From: Streptomyces flaveolus
Lineage (GTDB): Bacteria; Actinomycetota; Actinomycetes; Streptomycetales; Streptomycetaceae
Length of the DNA stretch: 64,000 nt
NCBI RefSeq assembly: GCF_014648815.1
Contig: NZ_BMRV01000014.1
Span: 124,001 to 188,000, forward strand
Direction: 5' to 3'
In this document: positions 26,516-39,000 of the stretch, in pieces
How positions within the stretch are numbered: the first letter of the stretch is position 1
Layout of the letters: the number at the start of each line of letters is the position of its first letter
The notes under the pieces: generated by a model
Seen by the model: the letters and a program-made list of their open reading frames with translations, nothing else
Databases searched by the model: none
What the model was told of the DNA's origin: nothing
Made by a program: the position numbers and the translations under genes

Positions 26516-27415
26516 CTACAGCCAGGTCGCGAACTCCAGCAGCAGTTCCGCGTCCCGCTCGCGGCCGACCCGGTGGGCCCGTACGCCCGACTCGACCGCC
26601 CGGAACAGCGTCCAGCCGCGCAGCCGCTCCTGGTCGACCTCCAGCGACTCGGCGAGCCGCTTCACCCGCCGCCGGGTCGTCGAGGCGCCCGACGGCTGGG
26701 CGATCAGGTCCTCCACCCGGTCCCGCACCAGCCGGGCAAGGTCGAAGGCGCTCTCGCCGACCACGGGGTCCGGCCCCACGGCCAGCCACGGCATCCGGTC
26801 CCCGGCGAGCACCTTGCTCTGCCGGAACGTGCCGTGCAGCAGCCGCTCTTCGGGCGGCGCGGCCAGCAGCTCCGCGCGGGCCGTGAGCGCCGCGTCCACC
26901 AGTGCGGCCACCGCCGGATCGGCCGCGGCGCCGGCCCGCATGGCCTCGGCCTGCCGCCCGGTCCGCTCGGCCACGGTCTCGAAGGAGTGACCGGCGGGCG
27001 GCTCCACCCACAGCCGCCGCAGCGTGCCCGCGGCCTCCAGCAGCGCCTTCGACTCGGGCAGGGACCGCACCGAGACGTCCGGGTGCAACCGCTCCAGCAG
27101 CAGCACCCCCTCCGGCGTGTCCTCCCGGAGCAACTGCACGGCACCCAGTCCGCCCCAGTGGGCGAGCGCGGCCCGCTCGCTCCCGGGCCGGGCCCGGCGG
27201 GGAGCCAGCTTGAGCACCGCCGGCGTCCCGTCGGCCCGCCGTACCAGGATCACCAGGCTGCTGCGTCCGCCGGGCACCTGCACCCGCTCCACGGTCGCCC
27301 CGCACAGCGCCACGGCCTCCCGCGCCGTCTCCGGCAGCTTCTCCAGCCATTCGTCACCGACCGGTGCCGTCTCACCGAGCGCCCTGACCAGACGCCGCGG
27401 CGGTTCGAAAGCCAT
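26516..27415 (-). CDS. Aminoglycoside phosphotransferase-like protein with degenerate active site
   Basis: A 299-residue protein with the layout of the APH(6)/hydroxyurea-type kinase family: an N-lobe with the ATP-lysine strand (TPAVLKLAPRRARPGSERAAL), a hinge (GVLLLERLHPD), and a C-lobe. The expected catalytic loop HGDxxxxN reads HGTFRQSK at His194-Lys201, so the Asp and Asn are replaced by Thr and Lys. The metal-binding DP motif reads VGPDP instead of IDP. Either it is a pseudokinase or chemistry is lost. It faces proS and is followed upstream by unrelated small genes. Calling it a resistance gene would not be justified. Confidence 0.75.
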   Translation of the reverse strand: MAFEPPRRLVRALGETAPVGDEWLEKLPETAREAVALCGATVERVQVPGGRSSLVILVRRADGTPAVLKLAPRRARPGSERAALAHWGGLGAVQLLREDTPEGVLLLERLHPDVSVRSLPESKALLEAAGTLRRLWVEPPAGHSFETVAERTGRQAEAMRAGAAADPAVAALVDAALTARAELLAAPPEERLLHGTFRQSKVLAGDRMPWLAVGPDPVVGESAFDLARLVRDRVEDLIAQPSGASTTRRRVKRLAESLEVDQERLRGWTLFRAVESGVRAHRVGRERDAELLLEFATWL

Positions 27416-27456
27416 GCGCGAGCCGTTCCCTTCCCGTACGGGCCCTCCCGTACGTG

Positions 27457-27921
27457 TTACGCGGTCGGTGTCGCCGAAGCCGACGGTGTGCCGGCCCGCT
27501 CGGCGAGCCCAGGGAAGGCTACGCTCCCGCCGCGCCAGCGCACGGCCCGGACCGCGGCCTCCCGCAGCGCCCCGGCCGCCGTGGCCCGCAGACCGCCCTC
27601 GGCCGCCCGCACCAGGTCGGAGTAGACCCCCGCCGTCCGGCTCTCCAGCTCGGCCGCCAGCCGCACCGCGGCCGCCGCGTCCGGCACCGCGAAGGGCAGC
27701 GCGTACCCGGCCGCCGCGGCGACCGGCCTGCCGCCCAGATCGCCGACCTGGCGCGCCAGCGCGTCGCGTCGCGCCCGGTGCGCGTCGTACGCCGTCCGCG
27801 CCTCGGCGCGCCGTTCCTCGCCGATCCGCCCGCCGACGACTCCGTAGCCGTACACCGCGGCATGCTCGGCCGCCAGCGCCGCCTGGAGGGCGTCCAGCAC
27901 CCGGTCCTTCGCCTCGCTCAC
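27457..27921 (-). CDS. Ferritin-like DUF4439 protein
   Basis: A 154-residue, alanine-rich helical protein matching the DUF4439 ferritin-like family: ALQAALAAEHAAVYGYGVVGGR in helix 1 and AHRARRDALARQVGDLGG in helix 2, with ELESRTAGVYSDLVRAAEGG later. The Glu-His pair in helix 1 and the ExxxxxxY pattern resemble a di-metal site, but I cannot confirm metal binding. There is no signal peptide. GTG 27921 overlaps the stop of the upstream lipoprotein gene by four bases, so the two are one unit. Confidence 0.8.
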   Translation of the reverse strand: MSEAKDRVLDALQAALAAEHAAVYGYGVVGGRIGEERRAEARTAYDAHRARRDALARQVGDLGGRPVAAAAGYALPFAVPDAAAAVRLAAELESRTAGVYSDLVRAAEGGLRATAAGALREAAVRAVRWRGGSVAFPGLAERAGTPSASATPTA

Positions 27922-28448
27922 CCGTGACCCTCCGTCAGCAGAAACATGTGCGCCGCACCGGCCGCCGCCACCGACGCCAGCAGCCGTGCCGACTCACCCG
28001 GTGCCTCCAGCAGCGCCCCGGCCCGCCGGTCGGCCAGCTCGCGCTCGGCGGCGGCCAGACCGGCCAGGGCCTCCTTCTCGGTCACCGGCACACCGGCGCC
28101 GTCCCCCGGCCCGGCGGCCCGCGCCGTCCCCGACGGCGACGCCGTCGGGGAGGCGGTCCGCGCGCCGCCGCCGAACGCCTCGGCGTGCCGTACGACCTCG
28201 TCCCGCAGCGGCCGCAGCCGCGCGGCCAGGCCCGGGTGGGCGGCGATCACCGCGTCGTACCGCGCGGCCAGCACCTCGCTGTCCCGCGCCGCACGCGCGC
28301 GGGCCCGTTCGTCGGCGGAGGGAGCGGGCGCGGTGTCGGAGCCGGACCCGCCGGAACAGCCGGCCAGCAGGGCGGCCCCGGCGGCCGAGGCGAGCAGGCT
28401 CCTTCGGCGCGGCCCCGAGGGCACGCGCGGCGATGAGGGGAACGACAC
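27918..28448 (-). CDS. Lipoprotein of unknown function, partner of the DUF4439 gene
   Basis: A 176-residue protein. Its N-terminus has a twin-arginine-like signal (PRRRSLLASAAGAALLAGC) with the lipobox LAGC, then a Ser/Gly-rich tether and a helical body (RDSEVLAARYDAVIAAHPGLAARLRPLRDEV). I start at GTG 28448, which puts the signal near the N-terminus; longer forms to 28571 add an arginine-rich stretch and are less likely. The helical body may be a second ferritin-like bundle, which is inference. GTGA overlap with the next gene implies coupling. Confidence 0.75.
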   Translation of the reverse strand: MSFPSSPRVPSGPRRRSLLASAAGAALLAGCSGGSGSDTAPAPSADERARARAARDSEVLAARYDAVIAAHPGLAARLRPLRDEVVRHAEAFGGGARTASPTASPSGTARAAGPGDGAGVPVTEKEALAGLAAAERELADRRAGALLEAPGESARLLASVAAAGAAHMFLLTEGHG

Positions 28449-28683
28449 GGCAGACGTCCTCGGCAGACTCGTACGGAACCGACGGGTGAGCGAGGGCGCG
28501 CGGCGGGAGAGCGGGGACCAGCGGCGCGGCACGCCCGTGATCACGGTACCCGGGCCTCGCCCGGGCACCACTCAGCGGCACCGCCGGTCCGGGGTGGACG
28601 GCAACACCCCCCGCGACCGGATACCCTTTGACCTGACACGCGACCCATCCCACAACAGCACACGCGGCCGAGGAGTCACCCGG

Positions 28684-29202
28684 ATGAGCACCACCCAGAG
28701 CGAGAGGCTGCGAGAGCTGCTCGAACCGCTCGTCACCTCCCAGGGTCTGGACCTCGAAGAGATCGCCGTGGACGCGGTCGGGCGCAAGCGTGTGCTGCGG
28801 GTGGTCGTCGACTCCGACACCGGTGCGGACCTCGACCGGATCGCCGATGTGAGCCGCGCGCTCTCGGCGAAGCTCGACGAGACGGACGCGATGGGCGACG
28901 CGGAGTACACCCTCGAGGTCGGAACCCCGGGCGCGGAGCGCTCCCTCACCGAGCACCGCCACTACACGCGTGCCGTGGACCGCCTGGTGCGGTTCCAGCT
29001 CCACGAGGACGGCGAACTGGTCGCCCGGATCCTCGGTGTGGACGACGACGGACTCGACCTCGAAGTGCCCGGCGTGAAGGGCCGCAAGGCCACCACCCGC
29101 AGACTCGCCTTCGGTGACATCGACAAGGCACGCGTCCAGGTCGAGTTCAACCGCAAGGACAAGAAGGACCAGAAGGACATGACGGAAGAGGAGGAGGCGT
29201 AG
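28684..29202 (+). CDS. rimP: Ribosome maturation factor RimP
   Basis: A 172-residue protein of normal size for RimP, needed for 30S maturation. The N-terminal domain has RLRELLEPLVTSQGLDLEEI and VVVDSDTGADLDRIADVSRALS; VGTPGAERSL is the conserved turn before the SH3-like C-terminal domain. An acidic/lysine-rich tail (RKDKKDQKDMTEEEEA) closes it. AGGAG stands before ATG 28684. It is the first gene of the rimP-nusA-ylxR-infB run, two bases before nusA. Confidence 0.95.
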   Translation: MSTTQSERLRELLEPLVTSQGLDLEEIAVDAVGRKRVLRVVVDSDTGADLDRIADVSRALSAKLDETDAMGDAEYTLEVGTPGAERSLTEHRHYTRAVDRLVRFQLHEDGELVARILGVDDDGLDLEVPGVKGRKATTRRLAFGDIDKARVQVEFNRKDKKDQKDMTEEEEA

Positions 29203-29204
29203 CC

Positions 29205-30203
29205 GTGGACATCGACATGAGCGCCCTGCGGGGCTTGGTACGGGAGAAGGAGATCTCCTTCGACCTGCTGGTCGGAGCGATCGAGTCGGCCCTCCTCATC
29301 GCGTACCACCGCACCGAGGGAAGCCGCCGGCACGCGCGCGTGGAACTCGACCGGGAGACCGGGCACGTGACCGTGTGGGCGAAGGAGGACCCCGACGACC
29401 TCGAAGAGGGCCAGCAGGCGCGGGAGTTCGACGACACCCCGTCCGACTTCGGCCGTATCGCCGCCACCACCGCCAAGCAGGTCATCCTGCAGCGGCTGCG
29501 CGACGCCGAGGACGACGCGACGCTCGGCGAGTACGCGGGCCGCGAGGGCGACATCGTCACCGGAGTGGTCCAGCAGGGCCGCGACCCGAAGAACGTGCTC
29601 GTCGACATCGGCAAGCTGGAGGCCATCCTGCCGGTGCAGGAGCAGGTCCCCGGGGAGAGCTACCCGCACGGCACGCGGCTGCGCAGCTACGTCGTCCGGG
29701 TGGCGAAGGGTGTCCGCGGTCCCTCCGTGACCCTGTCGCGCACGCACCCCAACCTGGTGAAGAAGCTCTTCGCCCTGGAGGTGCCGGAGATCGCCGACGG
29801 GTCCGTCGAGATCGCCGCGATCGCCCGCGAGGCCGGTCACCGCACGAAGATCGCCGTCCGCTCCACCCGCTCGGGCCTGAACGCCAAGGGCGCCTGCATC
29901 GGCCCCATGGGCGGCCGGGTCCGCAACGTGATGGGTGAGCTGAACGGCGAGAAGATCGACATCGTCGACTGGTCGGACGACCCGGCCGAGATGGTGGCGA
30001 ACGCGCTCTCCCCGGCCCGCGTCTCCAAGGTGGAGGTCGTGGACCTCGCGGCCCGCTCCGCGCGGGTGATCGTGCCGGACTACCAGCTGTCGCTGGCGAT
30101 CGGCAAGGAGGGCCAGAACGCCCGGCTCGCGGCCCGGCTCACCGGCTGGCGGATCGACATCCGGCCGGACACCGAGCAGCCGTCCGAGCGGCCCGCGGAG
30201 TAG
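29205..30203 (+). CDS. nusA: Transcription termination/antitermination factor NusA
   Basis: A 332-residue NusA of the short actinobacterial type without the C-terminal AR domains. An N-terminal RNA-polymerase-binding domain (SALRGLVREKEISFDLLVGAIESALLIAYHR) is followed by an S1 domain (GDIVTGVVQQGRD) and two KH domains (VAKGVRGPSVTLSRTHPNLV; IGKEGQNARLAARLTGWRIDI). It binds RNA polymerase and modulates pausing and termination. GTG 29205 follows the rimP stop by two bases. Confidence 0.96.
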   Translation: MDIDMSALRGLVREKEISFDLLVGAIESALLIAYHRTEGSRRHARVELDRETGHVTVWAKEDPDDLEEGQQAREFDDTPSDFGRIAATTAKQVILQRLRDAEDDATLGEYAGREGDIVTGVVQQGRDPKNVLVDIGKLEAILPVQEQVPGESYPHGTRLRSYVVRVAKGVRGPSVTLSRTHPNLVKKLFALEVPEIADGSVEIAAIAREAGHRTKIAVRSTRSGLNAKGACIGPMGGRVRNVMGELNGEKIDIVDWSDDPAEMVANALSPARVSKVEVVDLAARSARVIVPDYQLSLAIGKEGQNARLAARLTGWRIDIRPDTEQPSERPAE

Positions 30204-30340
30204 GAGTTTCCGGCCACCGGGCCGGGAACGGGGAATAGATCCAAGCCGCCTGCCGCTGAGATCACGACAGGTTGGTGCACGGCATGTGTTCGATTCTTGC
30301 CCCAAAGGGGTGAGGTCGGTCCGGGGAGGTAGACTTAGGA

Positions 30341-30622
30341 GTGTCTGGCCGGACACCTAGCCGCGCACGCCCTGAGCGCACCTGCGTGGGGTGCCGGGAG
30401 CGAGCGGTGAAGAGCGAGCTGCTGCGGACCGTGGTGATCGAGGACGCGTGCGTCCCCGATGTACGCGGTACGCTGCCCGGCCGGGGTGCGTATGTGCATC
30501 CCGCCACGGTCTGTGTCGACCAGGCACTGCGCCGCAAGGCGTTCCCGCGGGCGCTCCGCGTCCCGGGTCCGCTCGACGTAAAGGCGTTGCGCCGCTACGT
30601 CGAGCAGGCACAAGGTTGCTGA
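30341..30622 (+). CDS. YlxR-family RNA-binding protein
   Basis: A 93-residue basic protein of the YlxR (DUF448) family. RTCVGCRERAVKSELLR is the family signature, and GRGAYVHPATVCVDQALRRKAF follows. The fold binds nucleic acid; the precise role is not settled. GTG 30341 has AGGTAGACTTAGGA upstream. It lies between nusA and infB as in most bacteria, with 137 bases after nusA and 174 bases before infB. Confidence 0.92.
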   Translation: MSGRTPSRARPERTCVGCRERAVKSELLRTVVIEDACVPDVRGTLPGRGAYVHPATVCVDQALRRKAFPRALRVPGPLDVKALRRYVEQAQGC

Positions 30623-30713
30623 AAGCACCATGTAAGCAACGTGGTAAGGAAGACATGCCGTACGGAACCCCGTGCGGCTTGGTACCTCGCGAGTCGAAAG
30701 CAGGTCGAGATTG

Positions 30714-30746
30714 CGATGAGCACTCGATGAGTACGCGATGAGTACG
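30714..30746 (+). repeat. Three 11-base tandem repeats in the infB leader
   Basis: CGATGAGTACG occurs twice back to back (30725-30735 and 30736-30746), preceded in register by CGATGAGCACT (30714-30724). They lie in the 174-base untranslated gap before infB. A 7-base-pair hairpin (30763-30769 with 30777-30783) follows just before the ribosome-binding site. Confidence 0.8.
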
Positions 30747-30796
30747 CCCATGAACTAGCGACGGTCCGGACGCAACCCGGACCTCAGAGGAGCGAA

Positions 30797-33874
<3,078 letters not shown>

Positions 33875-33886
33875 CACCCGGCTGCT

Positions 33887-33924
33887 CCGGCCGGCCGACG
33901 GGACCTGTCCCGTCGGCCGGCCGG
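33887..33924 (+). terminator. Strong terminator after infB
   Basis: A perfect 17-base-pair stem (33887-33903 with 33908-33924) and four-base loop CCTG, beginning 12 bases after the infB stop. It should end the rimP-infB transcript and separate it from DUF503-rbfA-truB. Confidence 0.85.
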
Positions 33925-34076
33925 CCGCTGTCTGCGGCACCCCGCCGCGTCGCCCGTCGGCCGGCGGGGAAACCCCGTCGAGCCACCGGCCGGATCGGGG
34001 TACCGTTCTTGATGTCCCTGCCCACACCTGTGGCTGGGCCATCGATCCCGTACCGGCGGGTCATCCGGATACACAC

Positions 34077-34370
34077 ATGTACGTGGGGACGCTGTCCTTC
34101 GACCTCCTCCTCGGCGACGTACGGTCGCTGAAGGAGAAGCGCTCCGTCGTCCGCCCGATCGTCGCCGAGCTCCAGCGGAAGTACTCCGTGAGCGCGGCCG
34201 AGGTGGACAACATGGACCTGCACCGGCGAGCCGGTATCGGTCTCGCCATGGTCTCCGCGGACGCGGGGCACCTGACCGACGTACTCGACCGGTGCGAACG
34301 GCTGGTCGCCGCCCGTCCCGAGGTGGAGCTGCTGTCGGTCAGACGGCGCTTCCACGGCGAGGACGACTGA
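34077..34370 (+). CDS. DUF503 (YlxP-like) protein
   Basis: A 97-residue protein of the DUF503 family: MYVGTLSFDLLLGDVRSLKEKRSVVRPIVAEL is the family opening and VDNMDLHRRAGIGLAMVS is the second conserved block. In Bacillus, YlxP is reported as a ribosome-associated assembly factor; whether that applies here is not known. ATG 34077 lacks a clear ribosome-binding site but is the only start consistent with the conserved first residues. rbfA follows after 47 bases. Confidence 0.9.
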   Translation: MYVGTLSFDLLLGDVRSLKEKRSVVRPIVAELQRKYSVSAAEVDNMDLHRRAGIGLAMVSADAGHLTDVLDRCERLVAARPEVELLSVRRRFHGEDD

Positions 34371-34417
34371 CTTCCCCAGCCCAAGAACAGAGACAGGAAA
34401 GAACGGGAGACGGACCA

Positions 34418-34873
34418 GTGGCCGACAACGCGCGGGCGAAAAGGCTGGCGGACCTCATCCGAGAGGTGGTGGCCCAGAAGCTGCAGCGCGGGATCAAGGA
34501 CCCGCGGCTCGGCTCGCACGTCACCATCACGGACACCCGGGTCACGGGTGACCTGCGGGAGGCGACCGTCTTCTACACGGTGTACGGGGACGACGAGGAG
34601 CGCAAGGCCGCTTCCGCCGGGCTGGAGAGCGCCAAGGGCATCCTCCGCTCCGAGGTCGGCAAGGCGGCCGGCGTGAAGTTCACGCCCACCCTGACCTTCG
34701 TCATGGACGCCCTCCCGGACACCGCCCGGAACATCGAGGACCTCCTCGACAAGGCGCGCCAGTCCGACGCGAAGGTGCGCGAGGTGTCCGCGGGCGCCGC
34801 GTACGCCGGTGAGCCGGACCCGTACAAGAAGCCGGGCGCCGAGGACGACGAGACGGACGACACCGCGGAATGA
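34418..34873 (+). CDS. rbfA: 30S ribosome-binding factor A
   Basis: A 151-residue RbfA, which helps process and mature the 16S rRNA 5' end. The KH-like fold shows RAKRLADLIREVVAQKLQRGIKDPRLG, VTITDTRVTGDLREATVFYTVYG and an RSEVGKAAGVKFTPTLTFVMD strand. An acidic tail (GAEDDETDDTAE) extends the C-terminus. GTG 34418 has GGGAGA about 8 bases upstream; earlier in-frame ATG 34292 lies inside DUF503. It overlaps truB by four bases. Confidence 0.95.
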   Translation: MADNARAKRLADLIREVVAQKLQRGIKDPRLGSHVTITDTRVTGDLREATVFYTVYGDDEERKAASAGLESAKGILRSEVGKAAGVKFTPTLTFVMDALPDTARNIEDLLDKARQSDAKVREVSAGAAYAGEPDPYKKPGAEDDETDDTAE

Positions 34874-35775
34874 CCGACAAGCACCCCACGCCCGACGGCC
34901 TTGTCATCGTCGACAAGCCGTCGGGCTTCACTTCGCACGACGTCGTCGCCAAGATGCGGGGAATCGCCCGGACGCGGCGCGTCGGGCACGCCGGCACGCT
35001 CGACCCGATGGCGACGGGCGTCCTGGTCCTCGGCGTGGAGCGGGCCACCAAGCTCCTCGGGCACCTCGCCCTCACCGAGAAGGAGTACCTGGGCACCATC
35101 AGGCTCGGGCAGACGACGCTGACGGACGACGCCGAGGGCGAGATCACGAGGTCGCAGGACGCCTCGAAGGTCACCCGGGAGGCCGTCGACGCCGCCGTCG
35201 CCAAGCTCACCGGCGACATCATGCAGGTGCCGTCCAAGGTCAGCGCCATCAAGATCAACGGCGTGCGCTCCTACAAGCGGGCGCGCGAGGGCGAGGAGTT
35301 CGAGATCCCCGCCCGTCCCGTCACCGTCTCCTCCTTCGCGGTGTACGACGTCCGGGACGCCGTCGCCGAGGACGGCACCCCGGTGCTGGACCTGGTGGTC
35401 TCGGTGGCCTGCTCCTCCGGCACCTACATCCGCGCCCTGGCCCGCGACCTCGGCACCGATCTGGGTGTGGGCGGCCACCTCACCGCGCTGCGCCGCACCC
35501 GCGTCGGCCCGTACAAGCTGGACGCGGCGAAGACGCTGGACCAGCTCCAGCAGGACCTTGCGGTCATGCCGGTCGCCGACGCGGCGGCCGCCGCCTTCCC
35601 GCGCTGGGACGTGGACGTCAAGCGGGCCCGGCTGCTCCTCAACGGGGTGCGGCTGGAGATGCCCGACTCCTACGCGGGCGCCGGTGCCGTGGCCGTCTTC
35701 GACCCCGAGGGCCGCTTCCTCGCGCTGGTGGAGGAGCACCGGGGCAAGGCGAAGAGCCTGGCCGTCTTCGGCTGA
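34870..35775 (+). CDS. truB: tRNA pseudouridine(55) synthase
   Basis: A 301-residue TruB that makes pseudouridine 55 in the T loop of tRNAs. The catalytic Asp45 is in RVGHAGTLDPMATGVLVLG; KEYLGTIRLGQTTLTDDAEG and VACSSGTYIRALARDLG are the other conserved blocks, and the C-terminal region (about 235-300) is the Actinobacterial-type PUA-like domain. ATGA overlap couples it to rbfA. The transcript likely ends at the hairpin at 35799. Confidence 0.96.
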   Translation: MTDKHPTPDGLVIVDKPSGFTSHDVVAKMRGIARTRRVGHAGTLDPMATGVLVLGVERATKLLGHLALTEKEYLGTIRLGQTTLTDDAEGEITRSQDASKVTREAVDAAVAKLTGDIMQVPSKVSAIKINGVRSYKRAREGEEFEIPARPVTVSSFAVYDVRDAVAEDGTPVLDLVVSVACSSGTYIRALARDLGTDLGVGGHLTALRRTRVGPYKLDAAKTLDQLQQDLAVMPVADAAAAAFPRWDVDVKRARLLLNGVRLEMPDSYAGAGAVAVFDPEGRFLALVEEHRGKAKSLAVFG

Positions 35776-35798
35776 GCCGACGGCCCGTCAACTCCCGT

Positions 35799-35845
35799 CC
35801 GTGGAGCGGCGGTCACGGGGACTGCCTGTTTCCGCCGCTCCACGG
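35799..35845 (+). terminator. Terminator after truB
   Basis: A perfect 14-base-pair stem (35799-35812 with 35832-35845) with a 19-base loop, 23 bases after the truB stop. Confidence 0.75.
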
Positions 35846-36037
35846 TCCCCCTCGGTTCCCCCACCCCCTAGGGTGTATCCAACCTCTCCCTTCTGTTCAC
35901 CCGTCCGGGCAGGCGCTCGGAGTGAACCGGGGGAGCGGAAGGGGGCGCGTTCGCGAGGAGATCTGCCCCGCCGATCTTCACCTGCCTACCGTCATACAGA
36001 GCACGGGTGTACGGCGGTACGGCGGGGAGGTGCGGCG

Positions 36038-39000
36038 ATGGCGTCGCGGAACCGGTCCCGGGAGGCGGACGGCAGCGCACGACGACTGCCGCGGAACGAC
36101 CTCCCGGGCACGCAGGACGATGCCCTGCCGTCGCCGGACGACGCGGACGGCGCCCTGGTCCGCATCCAGGACCTGGCCGGCCGCCCCCGCGGCACCGGAT
36201 TCGCCGCCGACCACCACGGCACCGTGATCACCAGCCACGAAGCGGTCGACGGCCTCACCCGGCTCGTCCTGCTCACCGCGGGGGACCGCCGCCTGGTCGT
36301 GGCCGCCGCGGACGTGACCCCCCTGCCCGACCTCGGCCTGGCCCTGGTACGCGCCGAAGGGCTCGGCACCGGCCCGCTGCCCGTCACCGTGCGGGACCGC
36401 GTCGAGGCGGGAACCTACGTCCGGATCGCCGCCGGCTGCTGGCGCGAGGCGCGGGTCCTCGGCACCACCGACGTCACCTACACGGCCACCGACCGCTTCC
36501 ACCACGTCGGCGATGCCCTGGAGCTGGCGCTCGGCACGTCCGGGCGGGACGCGCTGCGGCTGGGCGGCGGCGCCGCCGGCGGACCCGTGCTCGACGTCAC
36601 GACCGGCACCGTCCTCGGCGTCCTCGGCACCGCCCTGACCTCCGGCCACCGCGACGTCGGTTTCGCCGTGCCGCTGCGCGCGTCCACCGGCCCGCTCGCC
36701 GACCTGCTCGCCGAGAACGCGGAGACGGTTCCGGCGTACGGCGCCGACCTCAACCTGGCGGGAATCCTCGAACTCACGGCGACGTCGATGCGGGGTGACG
36801 GCGCGTACGGGGCGGGGCCGGTACTGCCGGTGGACCTGGCCGGCTCGGATCCGTCGGGTCCTGCCGCACCGGTCGGACGGGACGCGCCCGCCCGCGAGTT
36901 CACCGCGTTCGCCGCCCGCACGGGTGGGCCGGTCCATGTCCTCGGGCTCGTCGGCGCGCCCGGGACCGGTCGCACGACCGAACTGGCGGCCCTCGCCGCC
37001 CGCCGTTCCCGGGGCCCGGAACCCGCGCCCACGCTGTGGCTGCGCGGCGCCGATCTGTGCGGCGACGACACGTCGGTGGCCGACGCGGCGCGCAGGTCGC
37101 TGGCCCGCGCGGCGCGCGTCGTGGCCGCCTCGGACCGGCCCCGCCCGGCCGGTTTCGGTGACATCACCCCGGAGCGCCTCGCCCGCCTCGCCGGCTCCGC
37201 CGGCCGTCCCCTGCTGATCCTCCTCGACGGCCCGGAGGAGATGCCGCCGGTCCTGGCCCATCGCCTCGCCGAGTGGACCGAGGGCACGACGGTGTGGCTG
37301 AGGGAGACGGGGGCACGGCTGGTCGTGGCGTGCCGGGCGGAGTACTGGGAGCGGGCGGGGGCGCAGTTTCCACGGGAGGTGCTGCACGGTGCGGCGGCCG
37401 GGGAACCGGCGGCTGTGTGCGGGCGGGGGGAGCGGCTGTGGGGACCGGTGCCGTCCTGGGCGGCGGAGGCAGGGGAGCTGTCCGGGGTGACTGCGCGGGG
37501 GCTGGGGTCCGGAGACGGTGATGCGGGGCCGGCGCCCCGTCGGGTGCCGGGCGGGGAGGGGGCGGCCGGTACCGGCGCCGAGGGTTCCCGGCCCCTTGGG
37601 GCGGAGGGGGCTGCCGGGGCGTTCGACCGATGCGGGGCCTTCTCATCGGACGTGGGAACGGAGGCCGGCGTTCCGACCGACCCGGCGTCCGCTGCCTTTC
37701 CCGCGGGACCGGCAGCATGCTCTTCCGGCCTCGGGCCCGACGCCCCACCCCCTGCCTCGAGCGCGTCTCCCACCCTGCCGTCCCTCCGATCGCCGGGCTC
37801 GGTCCGGACGCCTCCCGCACCCGGCGCGGCCGGCACCGCACCCGCGCCGCCGGCCTCGAGCCGCAAGCCCGCGACGTCCCGCCCCTGTCCCGGAGGAGGC
37901 TCTGCCGGAATCGGGGGCGGTTCGTCGGGGTCGGGCGCGGAGGCGGCCGTCGGAGGCTGGAGGCGTTCGGGGGAAGTCCGGCCGGGCAATGGGGCGGAGG
38001 CCGGCCCCCGGGACTCTGCGGGGTCCGGGGGTGGTCCCTCGCGGCTGGGGCCGCAGACCACCGTCGGGAGCCCGGGGTGGTCCGGGGCTGTCCCGGTGAG
38101 GCTGCCGACCGTGGGCGCCCGGCGTCCCGCAGCGGACGCCGTCGGGTGCGGCGCGCTGCCGCCCTGTGTGCGTCTCGGTGACCTGCGGGACGACGAGGCG
38201 CGGGAGGCGCGGGCGCGCTACCGCATCGCGGAGGGCATTCTGTCGGACGGCGACGGGCGCCACCCCCTCACCCTCCGCCTGCTCTCCGAGGTCCAGGCCG
38301 CCCTCCCGGGCGCCGCCCTGCCACCCGTCCGCATCGATCGCGACGCCGCCTTCGGCGCCTATCTGGACCTCATGTGCCTGCGCGTCGCGGCCCGGCTGGC
38401 CGCGGAGAACGGCCTGCGCGGCACCGCCGTACGCCGGCTCGCGGCGCGGGTCTCCGGGCAGGTCCACGAGGCCGCCCGGCGCAGTCTCGGCCCCGGGCAG
38501 GGTGAGCTGGACCGGGAGTCCTTCGGGGAGCTGTTCCCCTGGGGTCCGGCGCCGGCCCGGCTCGGCGGCGGCACCGGATGGGCTTACGCCGTACTCGCCG
38601 AAGGCCTCCTCGTCACCGCGGGCAGCGGCTACCGCTTCGCCCACGAGGAGTTCGCCGACTGGATCCAGGGCACCCACCTCGACCTGGACGAGGCCCTGCG
38701 CGTCCTCGTCCACGACCGCCATGCCCCGCAGGACATCCACACCGTCCCCGTCCCGCGCCATCGCATCGGCCCCGTCGTCGAGGCCCTGCTGCACCTCGGC
38801 CGGCAGTACGGCGTTCCCCAGCTCGCGCTGACACTGGAGGAGCTGGTGCACGCCCTGGACGCCGAGCCGCACTCCTGGTGGGCCGGCCGGCTCCTCGCCG
38901 GGACGCTGACGCGCGTGCCCGACGCGACGCCGTACACGGAGGTGCTGCGTCTGCTCGCCGACGGCATCGCGGAGCGGCGGGGCGGAGGGCGCCCCGCGCC

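Noticed and set aside
26516..27415. Aminoglycoside or hydroxyurea resistance gene
   Set aside because: The fold matches, but the catalytic Asp, Asn and DP motif are replaced, so enzyme activity is doubtful.
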